From Cherax quadricarinatus (Eukaryota > Arthropoda > Malacostraca > Decapoda > Parastacidae): a stretch of DNA of 64,000 nucleotides. A program made the position numbers and the translations under genes. The notes under the pieces were generated by a model. That model did not search any database. It was not told the DNA's origin and was given only the letters and a program-made list of their open reading frames with translations. Location of the stretch: assembly GCF_038502225.1 (NCBI RefSeq), contig NC_091378.1, forward strand, positions 6,470,100-6,534,099, read 5' to 3'. Shown here piece by piece: positions 56,136-64,000 of the stretch. Positions within the stretch are counted from its first letter, which is position 1; every line of letters starts with the position of its first letter.

Positions 56136-56476
56136 ATGATAACGACATACAAAATACTGAGAGGAATTGACAAGGTGGACAATGACAGGATGTTCCAGAG
56201 ATTGGACACAGTAACAAGGGGACACAGTTGGAAGTTGAAGACACAGATGAATCACAGGGATGTTAGGAAGTATTTCTTCAGCCACAGAGTAGTCAGTAAG
56301 TGGAATAGTTTGGGAAGCGATGTAGTGGAGGAATGATCCATACATAGCTTTAAGCAGAGGTATGATAAAGCTCACGGTTCAGGGAGAGTGACCTAGTAGC
56401 GATCAGTGAAGAGACGGGGCCAGGAGCTCGGACTCGACCCCTGCAACCTCAACTAGGTGAGTACAACTAGGTGAGT
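56136..56476 (+). pseudogene. LINE C-terminus and 3' UTR, copy 1
   Basis: ITTYKILRGIDKVD, TRGHSWKLKTQMNHRDVRKY, FSHRVVSKWNSLGSDVVE and a stop where copy 3 reads AGSIHSFKQRYDKAHG. The 3' UTR holds GGGGCCAGGAGCTCGGACTC and CGACCCCTGCAACCTCAACT. Confidence 0.85.
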
Positions 56477-56499
56477 ACACACACACACACACACACAGT

Positions 56500-57614
56500 T
56501 CCACACAAGAATATTAGTGCAAAAACTGGAGGACAAAGCAGGGATAACAGGGAAGGCACTACAATGGATCAGGGAATACTTGTCAGGAAGACAGGAGTGA
56601 GTCATGGTAAGTGGCGAGGTGTCAAGAGTGGGCACCTGTGACCAGCGGGGTCCCACAGGGGTCAGTCCTAGGACCAGTGCTGTTTCTGGTATTTGTGAAC
56701 GACATGACGGAAGGAATAGACTCTGAGGTGTCCCTGTTTGCAGATGACGTGAAGTTGATGAGAAGAATTCACTCGATCGAAGACCAGGCAGAACTACAAA
56801 GGGATCTGGACAGGCTGCAGACCTGGTCCAGCAATTGGCTCCTGGAGTTCAATCCCGCCAAGTGCAAAGTCATGAAGATTGGGGAAGGGCAAAGAAGACC
56901 GCATATGGAGTACAGTCTAGGGGGCCAGAGACTACAAACCTCACTCAAGGAAAAAGATCTTGGGGTGAGTATAACACCAGGAACATCTCCTGAAGCGCAC
57001 ATCAACCAAATAACGGCTGCAGCATATGGGCGCCTAGCAAACCTCAGAACAGCATTCCGACATCTTAATAAGGAATCGTTCAGGGCCCTGTACACCGTGT
57101 ACGTTAGGCCCATTATGGAGTATGCGGCACCAGTTTGGAACCCACACCTAGCCAAGCACGTAAAGAAACTAGAGAAAGTGCAAAGGTTTGCAACAAAACT
57201 AGTCCCAGAGCTAAGAGGTATGTCCTACGAGGAGAGGTTAAGGGATACACAACCTGACGACACTGGAGGACAGGAGAGATAGGAGGGACATGATAACGAC
57301 ATACAAAATACTGAGAGGAATTGACAATGTGGACAAAGACAGGATGTTCCACAGATTTGACACAGTAACAAGGGGACACAGTTGGAAGTTGAAGACACAG
57401 ATGAATCACAGGGATGTTAGGAAGTATTTCTTCAGCCACAGAGTAGTCAGTAAGTGGAATAGTTTGGGAAGCGATGTAGTGGAGGCAGGAGCCTTACATA
57501 GATTTAAGCAGAGGTATGATAGAGCTCACGGTTCAGGGAGTGACCTAGTAGCGATCAGTGAAGAGGCGGGGAGAGGAGCTCGGACTCGACCCCTGCAATC
57601 TCAACTAGGTGAGT
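56500..57614 (+). mobile_element. (AC)n-bounded LINE, copy 2, 5'-truncated
   Basis: Starts immediately after (AC)n with GTTCCACACAAGAATATTAG (mid-RT) and ends CTCAACTAGGTGAGTAC before (AC)n at 57615. Very close to copies 1 and 3. Confidence 0.92.
56611..57282 (+). pseudogene. LINE reverse transcriptase, copy 2 (223 residues)
   Basis: SGVPQGSVLGPVLFLVFVND, VSLFADDVKLMRR (FADD), WLLEFNPAKCKVMKIGEG, KEKDLGVSITPG, AAYGRLANLRTAFRHLNK, VRPIMEYAAPVWNP and FATKLVPELRGMSYEERL, then a frameshift (DTQPDDTGGQER, stop). 57290-57808 continues with YKILRGIDNVDKDRM to the C-terminus. The first catalytic Asp is absent because of truncation. Confidence 0.9.
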
Positions 57615-57648
<34 letters not shown>

Positions 57649-57692
57649 GAGGGCGCACGCACAGACACATGCACACGAGCCTACAAATATAT

Positions 57693-57769
<77 letters not shown>

Positions 57770-57873
57770 AGGAGCTGTGACTCGACCCCTGCAACCACAA
57801 ATAGGTGAGTACACACACACACACACACACACACCAGGAGCTGTGACTCGACCCCTGCAACCACAAATAGGTG

Positions 57874-57927
<54 letters not shown>

Positions 57928-57930
57928 GTA
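57615..57930. repeat. (AC)n field with two ~45-bp LINE 3' micro-copies
   Basis: AC tracts at 57615-57655, 57696-57768, 57811-57832 and 57874-57925. Between them 57769-57810 and 57833-57873 are near-identical pieces of LINE 3' end (AGGAGCTGTGACTCGACCCC, TGCAACCACAAATAGGTGAG). Confidence 0.93.
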
Positions 57931-57945
57931 ATGCATTATTTACAG

Positions 57946-58310
57946 TTAGCAAAGTCAGGGTATTTCTCCAGAATGGTCTGTAATATACCACTGTGGATAA
58001 AATACTTAGCCATTTCTTGAACATTTCTGAGTGAGGTGTCTCTAAATTCATTAATTTGATCGCACTCCAGTACATAATGACGCAAGGTGTGACAATAGTC
58101 CATCTGGCAAAGTTTATATTTCGTTTGGTCTACATCTGGTGGTGGTGATTTAACCTGCCATAGATACTTGTAACCCAGCCGGAGCCGGGCGGTGCTTCTA
58201 ACCCAGCCGGAGCCGGGCGGTGCTTCTAACCTAGCCGGAGCCGGGCGGTAGTGACATCCAAGAGTCTGATTATCTTGTTGGATGCACCATAGACATGTGG
58301 CTCCTCATGT
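57946..58310 (-). pseudogene. C-terminal end of a retroelement polyprotein with a zinc-finger-like motif
   Basis: The minus-strand frame reads GYKYLWQVKSPPPDVDQTKY, KLCQMDYCHTLRHYVLECDQ, INEFRDTSLRNVQEMAKYFI, ILQTILEKYPDFANC and stop at about 57946. C-x4-C-H-x5-HYVLEC resembles the Cys/His motif near the C-terminus of RNase-H-bearing non-LTR retrotransposons. Upstream, SNKIIRLLDVTTARLRLG is followed by a small repeat (58173-58250) of 28 bp x3, which duplicates the ARLRLG codons. Class uncertain. Confidence 0.7.
58173..58252. repeat. 28-bp minisatellite, 3 copies, in retroelement coding sequence
   Basis: TAACCCAGCCGGAGCCGGGC plus GGTGCTTC repeated three times. The founder codes (minus strand) for the RLRLG turn of the polyprotein. 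Confidence 0.85.
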
Positions 58311-58560
58311 ATATCCTATTACGTATTTGGGAAATTAGGAGGGATGCTGGGGAAAGATAGTAGGTAATATTGGGTTGGAAATGGGAAAAGGGAAGGGTGT
58401 AGATGACTGGGTTAGGGTATAAGGGAGCAGAGAGGGAAGCAGCGAACAAGGGAGCAGGGAGGGAAGCAGTGAACAAGGGAACAAGAGAGTAGGAACAAGA
58501 GATGAACAAACGGGTAGAAATTCTCGCTTCGAACAAATATCTCAGTGTGTCTAGGGGAGA
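58311..58560. other. Nothing recognised
   Basis: 58430-58475 has a short AGGGAGCAGAGAGGGAAGCAG duplication. Otherwise unassigned. Confidence 0.4.
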
Positions 58561-58599
58561 GGTTTGTACACGGTGTGAATATTGAAGAGCCCAGGCAGA

Positions 58600-58755
58600 G
58601 AGTAACATACACGGTAGGCTCCATACATAGCTATAAGAGGTACGATAAAGCTCTTGGAAAAGGGAGAGAGTGGACGTAGTAATGACCAGCAAAGAGGCTG
58701 GGCCAGGAGGTACGACTCAACCCCTGCAACCACAAAGAGCCGAATATAAATAGGT

Positions 58756-58793
<38 letters not shown>
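58600..58793 (+). mobile_element. (AC)n LINE 3' fragment
   Basis: GGCTCCATACATAGCTATAA, GGTACGATAAAGCTCTTGGA, GGCTGGGCCAGGAGGTACGA, CAACCCCTGCAACCACAAAG, ending in (AC)n at 58757-58793. Confidence 0.8.
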
Positions 58794-58796
<3 letters not shown>

Positions 58797-59480
58797 TAAG
58801 AAGGGAGGCCCAAAGACAATATGAAAATGACATAGCAACGAAAGCCAAATCTGACCCGAACCTGTTGTACAGCCACATCAGGAGGAAAACAGTCAAGAAC
58901 CAGGTAATCAGGCTAAGGAAGGAAGGAGGAGAGACAACAAGAAATGACCGTGAAGTATGTGAGGAACTCAACAAGAGATTCAAAGAAGTGTTCACAGAGG
59001 AGACAGAAGGGGCTCCAGAAAGACGGAGAGGTGGGGCACACCACAATGTGCTGGACACAGTGCACACAACCGAGGAAGAAGTGAAGAGGCTTCTGAATGA
59101 GCTAGATACCTCAAAGGCAATGGGGCCAGATAACATCTCTCCATGGGTCCTGAGAGAGGGAGCAGAGGCGCTATGTGTACCCCTAACACCAATACATCTA
59201 TCGAAACAGGGAAATTGCCTGAGGCATGGAAGACAGCAAATGTAGTCCCAATCTTTAAAAAAGGAGACAGACATGAAGCATTAAACTACAGACCAGTGTC
59301 ACTGACATGTATAGTATGCAAAATCATGGAGAAGATCAGAAGAGTGGTGGAACACCTAGAAAGGAATGATCTCATCAACAGCAGCCAACATGGTTTCAGG
59401 GACGGGAAATCCTGTGTCACAAACCTACTGGAGTTCTATGACATGGTGACAGCAGTAAGACAAGAGAGGGGTGGGTGGAT
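58794..59480 (+). pseudogene. LINE RT N-terminal portion, copy 3
   Basis: QIRREAQRQYENDIATKAK, YSHIRRKTVKNQVIRLRKEG, ELDTSKAMGPDNISPWVLRE in one frame. A 7-base deletion near 59190 shifts to TGKLPEAWKTANVVPIFKKG, NYRPVSLTCIVCKIMEKIRR, SQHGFRDGKSCVTNLLEFYD, which shifts again near 59465. Confidence 0.87.
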
Positions 59481-60332
59481 TGCATATTCTTGGACTGCAA
59501 GAAGGCGTTTGACACAGTTCCACACAAGAGATTGGTGCAAAAACTGGAGGACCAAGCAGGGATAACAGGGAAGGCACTACAATGGATTAGGGAATACTTG
59601 TCAGGAAGACAGCAGCGAGTCATGGTATGTGGCGAGGTGTCAGAGTGGGCACCTGTGACCAGCGGGGTCCCACAGGGGTCAGTCCTAGGACCAGTGCTGT
59701 TTCTGGTATTTGTGAACGACATGACGGAAGGAATAGACTCTGAGGTGTCCCTGTTTGCAGATGACGTGAAGTTGATGAGAAGAATTCACTCGATCGAAGA
59801 CCAGGCAGAACTACAAAGGGATCTGGACAGGCTGCAGACCTGGTCCAGCAATTGGCTCCTGGAGTTCAATCCCACCAAGTGCAAAGTCATAAAGATTGGG
59901 GAAGGGCAAAGAAGACCGCAGACGGAGTACAGTCTAGGGGGCCAGAGACTACAAACCTCACTCAAAGAAAAAGATCTTGGGGTGAGTATAACACCAGGCA
60001 CATCTCCTGAAGCGCACATCAACCAAATAACTGCTGCAGCATATGGGCGCCTAGCAAACCTCAGAACAGCATTCCGACATCTTAATAAGGAATCATTCAG
60101 GACCCTGTACACCGTGTACGTTAGGCCCATATTGGAGTATGCGGCACCAGTTTGGAACCCACACCTAGCCAAGCACGTAAAGAAACTAGAGAAAGTGCAA
60201 AGGTTTGCAACAAGACTAGTCCCAGAGCTAAGAGGTATGTCCTACGAGGAGAGGTTAAGGGAAATCAACCTGACGACACTGGAGGACAGGAGAGATAGGG
60301 GGGGACATGATAATGATATACAAAATACTGAG
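59475..60332 (+). pseudogene. LINE reverse transcriptase catalytic region, copy 3 (about 289 residues)
   Basis: Polymerase core of the LINE. DCIFLDCKKAFDTVPHKRL carries catalytic Asp7. SGVPQGSVLGPVLFLVFVND at 63-82, then SLFADDVKLMRR with FADD at 94-97. NWLLEFNPTKCKVIKIGEG, LKEKDLGVSITPG, RPILEYAAPVWNPHLAKHV and LVPELRGMSYEERLREINL follow. The frame is intact across the palm and thumb and ends only at the foldback. Both catalytic motifs are preserved, but N-terminal frameshifts disable the element. Confidence 0.92.
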
Positions 60333-60502
60333 ATACACAAATAACCCGCACATAAAAGAGAGACGCTTACGACGACTTACGACTTACGTGTGACTTTGTC
60401 AATGGTCCAAGTCGGACCGAAACGTCGTCGTAAGCTTCTCTCTTTTATGTGCGGGTTATTTGTGTATCGTTCCAGTCACGGTATTGTGCCTTTTTGTTAT
60501 TT
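60333..60502 (+). mobile_element. Type-B foldback, 170 bp, with 11-bp target duplication
   Basis: AAAATACTGAG at 60322-60332 and 60503-60513. Copies 1 and 2 show the uninterrupted target. Arms CACAAATAACCCGCACATAA and TTTATGTGCGGGTTATTTGT. Core GGTCC-AAGTC-GGACC (60404-60418) then GAAACGTC (60419-60426). The tail CAGTCACGGTATTGTGCCTT, TTTGTTATTT is on the right only. Confidence 0.95.
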
Positions 60503-60827
60503 AAAATACTGAGAGGAATTGACAAGGTGGACAAAGACAGGATGTTCCAGAGATGGGACACAGTAACAAGGGGACACAGTTGGAAGTTGAAGACACAGAT
60601 GAATCACAGGGATGTTAGGAAGTATTTCTTCAGAAACAGAGTAGTCAGTAAGTGGAATAGTTTGGGAAGCGATGTAGTGGAGGCAGGATCCATACATAGC
60701 TTTAAGCAGAGGTATGATAAAGCTCACGGTTCAGGGAGAGTGACCTAGTAGCGATCAGTAAAGAGGCGGGGCCAGGAGCTCGGACTCAACCCCCGCAACC
60801 TCAACTAGGTGAGTACAACTAGGTGAG
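60503..60827 (+). pseudogene. LINE C-terminus and 3' UTR, copy 3
   Basis: KILRGIDKVDKDRMFQRWDT, TRGHSWKLKTQMNHRDVRKY, FRNRVVSKWNSLGSDVVEAG, IHSFKQRYDKAHGSGRVT, stop (60748). The 3' UTR ends AGGTGAGTACAACTAGGTGA. Confidence 0.9.
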
Positions 60828-60852
60828 TACACACACACACACACACACACAC

Positions 60853-60989
60853 AGTGGAGGCAGGAACCATACATAGTTTTAAGAAGAGGTTTGATAAAGC
60901 TCACGAAGCAGGAAGAGGACACAGTAGCAACGAGTGAAAAGGCAGGGCCAGGAGCTATGACTCGACCCCTGAAACCACAATTAGGTGAG

Positions 60990-61056
<67 letters not shown>

Positions 61057-61100
61057 GTGAGGCCAGGAGCTATAAATTTCACCCCTACAACCACAACAAG
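60853..61100 (+). mobile_element. Two very short (AC)n-bounded LINE 3' fragments
   Basis: 60853-60996: GTGGAGGCAGGAACCATACA to CCACAATTAGGTGAGTATAT, set between (AC)n 60828-60852 and (AC)n 60997-61054. 61055-61100: GTGAGGCCAGGAGCTATAAA, CACCCCTACAACCACAACAA, again straight after (AC)n. Confidence 0.88.
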
Positions 61101-61860
61101 TAGCGTTCCACAGGGATCAGTTTCAGGCCTATTTTTGTTTGTAATGTATATCAATGACCTTGACGAGGAAATTATTAGTGCTACGAGCAAATTCCCTACT
61201 GACACGAAGATAGGTAAAATAATCGATTCAGACGTAATGTCACGGAACTTCAGGAGGATTTAGACAAACTCAATTTGTGGTCAGAAAAATGGCAAATGCA
61301 GTTCAATGTTGATAAATGCAAACTTCTAAAGGTCAGGAATGTTCATAACCCTAGCACCTACCAGCATAATTATGTTGAACTTAGCCATACAGATTGCGAA
61401 AAGGACTTGGGGGTTATGGTAAGCAGCAACCTTAAACCAAGACAGCAATGCCTAAGCGTACGTAATAAGGCAAATGGATTACTGGGATTTATATCAAGAA
61501 GTGTAAGCAACAGAAGTCCAGAGGTCATACTGCAGCTTTATACATTATTAGTAAGGCCTCACCTAGATTACGCAGCTCAGTTCTGGTCTCTATATTACAA
61601 AATGGATATTAATTCGTTAGAAAACGTTCAGCGAAGAATGATAAAATTAATACATAACATTAGAAATCTTCCATATGAAGATTTCTAATGTTATGCATTC
61701 ACTAAGAATGAGGGAAGACATGATCGAAGTGTATAAGTGGAAGATGGGTATTAACAAAGGGGATATAAATAAGGTCTTGAGGATATATCTACATGAGAGA
61801 ACCCACGATAATGGATTCACATTAGATAAGTTTAGATTTAGAAGCACCACCCAGGGAAGT
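61101..61860 (+). pseudogene. CR1-like LINE fragment with altered catalytic motif
   Basis: SSVPQGSVSGLFLFVMYIND, then KFPTDTKIGKI where the family has KFADDTKIG: the catalytic ADD is now PTD. A frameshift near 61255 leads to NLWSEKWQMQFNVDKCKLL, YVELSHTDCEKDLGVMVSSN, NRSPEVILQLYTLLVRPHLD and RMIKLIHNIRNLPYEDF, stop. CATTAGAAATCTTCCATATG and its inverse AAGATTTCTAATG meet at 61660-61693. The tail (THDNGFTLDKFRFRS) runs to about 61850. Clearly dead. Confidence 0.88.
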
Positions 61861-62089
61861 ACGACCGTCCTGCCAGATGACTGTGAAACAGAAACCTGTA
61901 ACTATTTTACATGATGGTAGGATTGCTGGTTTCTTTTTCTGTCTCATAAACACGCTAGATAACAGGGATATCTTGCTACTCCTACTTACACTTTGGTCAC
62001 ACTTCACAGACACGCATATGCATATATATATATACATACATCTAGTTTTTTTTTCTCCTTTTTCTAAATAGCTCTTGTTCTTCTTTATT
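61861..62089. other. Unassigned, short AT repeats
   Basis: 61850-61905 repeats, inverted, sequence at 50455-50540 (CGTCCTGCCAGATGACTGTG). Otherwise nothing is recognised. Confidence 0.45.
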
Positions 62090-62250
62090 TCTTCTATTGT
62101 CCATGGGGAAGTGGAAAAGAATCTTTCCTCCGTAAGCCATGCGTGTCGTATGAGGCGACTAAAATGCCGGGAGCAATGGGCTAGTAACCCCTTCTCCTGT
62201 AGACATTTACTAAAAAAGAGAAGAAGAAAAACTTTATAAAACTGGGATGC

Positions 62251-63008
62251 TTGAATGTGCGTGGATGTAGTGCGGATGACAAGAAACAGATGATTGCTGA
62301 TGTTATGAATGAAAAGAAGTTGGATGTCCTGGCCCTAAGCGAAACAAAGCTGAAGGGGATAGGGGAGTTTCGGTGGGGGGAAATAAATGGGATTAAATCT
62401 GGAGTATCTGAGAGAGTTAGAGCTAAGGAAGGGGAAGCAATAATGCTGAAGGATCAGTTATGGAAGGAAAAAAGAGAGTATGAATGTGTAAATTCAAGAA
62501 TTATGTGGATTAAAGTAAAGGTTGGATGCGAAAAGTGGGTCATAATAAGTGTGTATGCACCTGGAGAAGAGAGGAATGTAGAGGAGAGAGAGAGAGATTT
62601 TGGGAGATGTTAAGTGAATGTATAGGAACTTTTGAACCAAGTGAGAGAGTAATTGTGGTAGGGGATCTGAATGCTAAAATAGGAGAAACTTTTAGAGAGA
62701 GTGTGGTAGGTAAGTTTGGGGTGCCAGGTGTAAATGATAATGGGAGCCCTTTGATTGAACTTTGTATAGAAAGGGGTTTAGTTATAGGTAATACATATTT
62801 TAAGAAAAAGAGGATAAGTAAGTATACAAGATATGATGTAGGGCGAAATGACAGTAGTTTGTTGGATCATGTATTGGTGGATAAAAGACTGTTGAGTACA
62901 CTTCAGGATGTACATGTTTATAGAGGGGCCACAGATATATCAGATCACTTTTTAGTTGTAGCTACATTGAGAGTAAAAGGTGGATGGGATACAAGAAGCA
63001 TCAGGTAA
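62251..63008 (+). pseudogene. RTE endonuclease, copy 2, frameshifted
   Basis: MNVRGCSADDKKQMIADVMN, ALSETKLKGIGEF (active-site Glu), SVYAPGEERNVEERE in the first frame. One or two bases are lost in the GAGAGA tract near 62590. The second frame gives FWEMLSECIGTFEPSERVIV, VGDLNAKIG (Asp-Asn motif), NTYFKKKRISKYTRYDVG, DISDHFLVVATLRVKGGW (SDH), then another break near 62995. Confidence 0.9.
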
Positions 63009-64000
63009 GAAAGAGGTGAAGGTTTATAAACTGAAAGAGGAGGCAGTTAGGGTAAGATATAAACAACTATTGGAGGATAGATGGGCTAATGAGAGCATAG
63101 GCAATGGGGTCGAAGAGGTATGGGGAAGGTTTAAAAATGTAGTGTTAGAGTGTTCAGCAGAAGTTTGTGGTTACAGGAAAGTGGGTGCGGGAGGGAAGAG
63201 GAGCGATTGGTTGAATGATGATGTAAAGAGAGTAGTAAGGGAGAAAAAGTCAGCATATGAGAAGTTTCTACAAAGTAGAAGTGATGCAAGGAGGGAAGAG
63301 TATATGGAGAAAAAGAGAGAGGTTAAGAGAGTGGTGAAGCAATGTAAAAAGAGAGCAAATGAGAGAGTGGGTGAGTTATCAACAAATTTTGTTGAAAATA
63401 AGAAAAAGTTTTGGAGTGAGATTAACAAGTTAAGGAAGCCTAGAGAACAAATGGATTTGTCAGTTAAAAATAGGAGAGGAGAGTTATTAAATGGAGAGTT
63501 AGAGGTATTGGGAAGATGGAGGGAATATTTTGAGGAATTGTTAAATGTTGATGAAGATAGGGAAGCTGTGATTTCGTGTATAGGGCAAGGAGGAATAACA
63601 TCTTGTAGGAGTGAGGAAGAGCCAGTTGTGAGTGTGGGGGAAGTTCGTGAGGCAGTAGGTAAAATGAAAGGGGGTAAGGCAGCTGGGATTGATGGGATAA
63701 AGATAGAAATGTTAAAAGCAGGTGGGGATATAGTTTTGGAGTGGTTGGTGCTATTATTTAATGAATGTATAGAAGAGGGTAAGGTACCTAGGGATTGGCA
63801 GAGAGCATGCATAATTCCTTTGTATAAAGGCAAAGGGGACAAAAGAGAGTGCAAAAATTATAGGGGGATAAGTCTGTTGAGTATACCTGGTAAAGTGTAT
63901 GGTAGAGTTATTATTGAAAGAATTAAGAGCAAGACGGAGAATAGGATAGCAGATGAACAAGGAGGCTTTAGGAAAGGTAGGGGGTGTGTGGACCAGGTGT
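63009..64000 (+). pseudogene. RTE linker and reverse transcriptase start, copy 2 (partial)
   Basis: After the break near 62995, KEVKVYKLKEEAVRVRYKQL runs on, then VCGYRKVGAGGKRSDWLNDD, KFWSEINKLRKPREQMDLSV, VREAVGKMKGGKAAGIDGIK, PRDWQRACIIPLYKGKGDKR, KNYRGISLLSIPGKVYGRV and ADEQGGFRKGRGCVDQV up to the window edge. I did not see a stop in this stretch, though one small indel near 63475 (NRRGELLNG against NRVEELVDG) alters a few residues. The catalytic motifs lie beyond the edge. Confidence 0.85.

Larger units (their letters stand above)
53540..56499 (+). mobile_element. (AC)n-bounded LINE, copy 1 (longest)
   Basis: (CG/AC)n ends at 53563 and the element begins at once. It contains an ORF1-like region, the start of ORF2 endonuclease, an insertion/deletion at 54258-54385, most of the RT, the C-terminus and a 3' UTR ending CTCAACTAGGTGAGTAC then (AC)n at 56477-56499. 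RT and C-terminal motifs place it in the CR1/L2-like part of the non-LTR elements. Several frameshifts. Confidence 0.9.
58794..60852 (+). mobile_element. (AC)n-bounded LINE, copy 3, with type-B foldback insertion
   Basis: Starts directly after (AC)n at AGATAAGAAGGGAGGCCCAA (linker before RT) and ends GGTGAGTACAACTAGGTGAG, TAC, (AC)n 60828-60852. The RT is the best of the three copies. The 170-bp foldback 60333-60502 interrupts it. Confidence 0.93.
62090..64000 (+). mobile_element. RTE retrotransposon, second copy, runs off the window
   Basis: The 5' UTR CCATGGGGAAGTGGAAAAGA, CCTCCGTAAGCCATGCGTGT, ATGCCGGGAGCAATGGGCTA matches the copy at 46871-50300 (opposite strand). Coding sequence follows through the endonuclease and into RT at the right edge. 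The copies clearly differ in both DNA and protein, so they are separate insertions. Confidence 0.93.

Overview
The window reads as intergenic heterochromatin-like DNA from an animal, most probably a decapod crustacean (crayfish-type). The evidence is very dense (AT)n, (AC)n and (AG)n microsatellites, long minisatellite arrays, decayed LINEs of CR1/L2-like and RTE type, a tRNA-derived SINE, and the dispersed repeats that dominate decapod contigs. The species call is inference. I find no host protein gene, rRNA or functional tRNA. Every credible coding stretch belongs to a retroelement and all but one are visibly broken.

Layout. 1-2.86 kb: a 44-bp satellite. 2.9-4.1 kb: short minisatellites and an RTE 3' relic. 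4.2-6.5 kb: a 19-bp satellite embedded in a foldback element. 7-9.1 kb: a TA-flanked MITE, LINE 3' tails, a tRNA-SINE and two nested foldback elements. 9.1-12 kb: 29-bp and 43-bp arrays. 12.3-26.5 kb: a mosaic of LINE C-terminal relics, foldback elements and simple repeats. 26.8-33.6 kb: an 18-bp array split by a LINE, then a 3.7-kb 19-bp array. 33.6-39.5 kb: CR1-like LINE copies, one interrupted by a 949-bp foldback. 40-46.8 kb: (TA)n, RTE tail, MITE, GA- and G-rich arrays and a 15-bp array. 46.9-50.3 kb: a nearly complete RTE retrotransposon (minus strand). 50.6-53.5 kb: a second MITE, a mariner-like MITE, nested foldbacks and a 30-bp array. 53.5-61.1 kb: a cluster of LINE copies each bounded by (AC)n. 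61.1-61.9 kb: a CR1 fragment. 62.1 kb to the end: a second RTE copy running off the window.

Most notable is the foldback family. In about fifteen places an element carries a core CTGANGA / short stem-loop / GAAAC, i.e. the conserved strands of a hammerhead ribozyme. The stem-loop shows compensatory variation, and in the best copies a helix I of 7 bp is also present. The elements have a one-sided tail, are often half-copies, carry TATA-like and AATAAA motifs, and in five or six places sit between target duplications of 11-15 bp. This combination (hammerhead, variable duplications, truncation, inverted or tandem arms) is what is known for Penelope-like retroelements and retrozymes. I infer a non-autonomous, RNA-mobilised family.

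A second theme is the birth of tandem arrays inside dispersed repeats. The 44-bp satellite matches a 44-bp piece of a dispersed repeat seen singly elsewhere. The 19-bp satellite at 4.2 kb is a foldback terminus repeated in place. Smaller expansions lie inside LINE coding or 3' sequence. A third theme is a LINE family whose copies, however short, all begin and end in (AC)n, suggesting microsatellite-targeted insertion.
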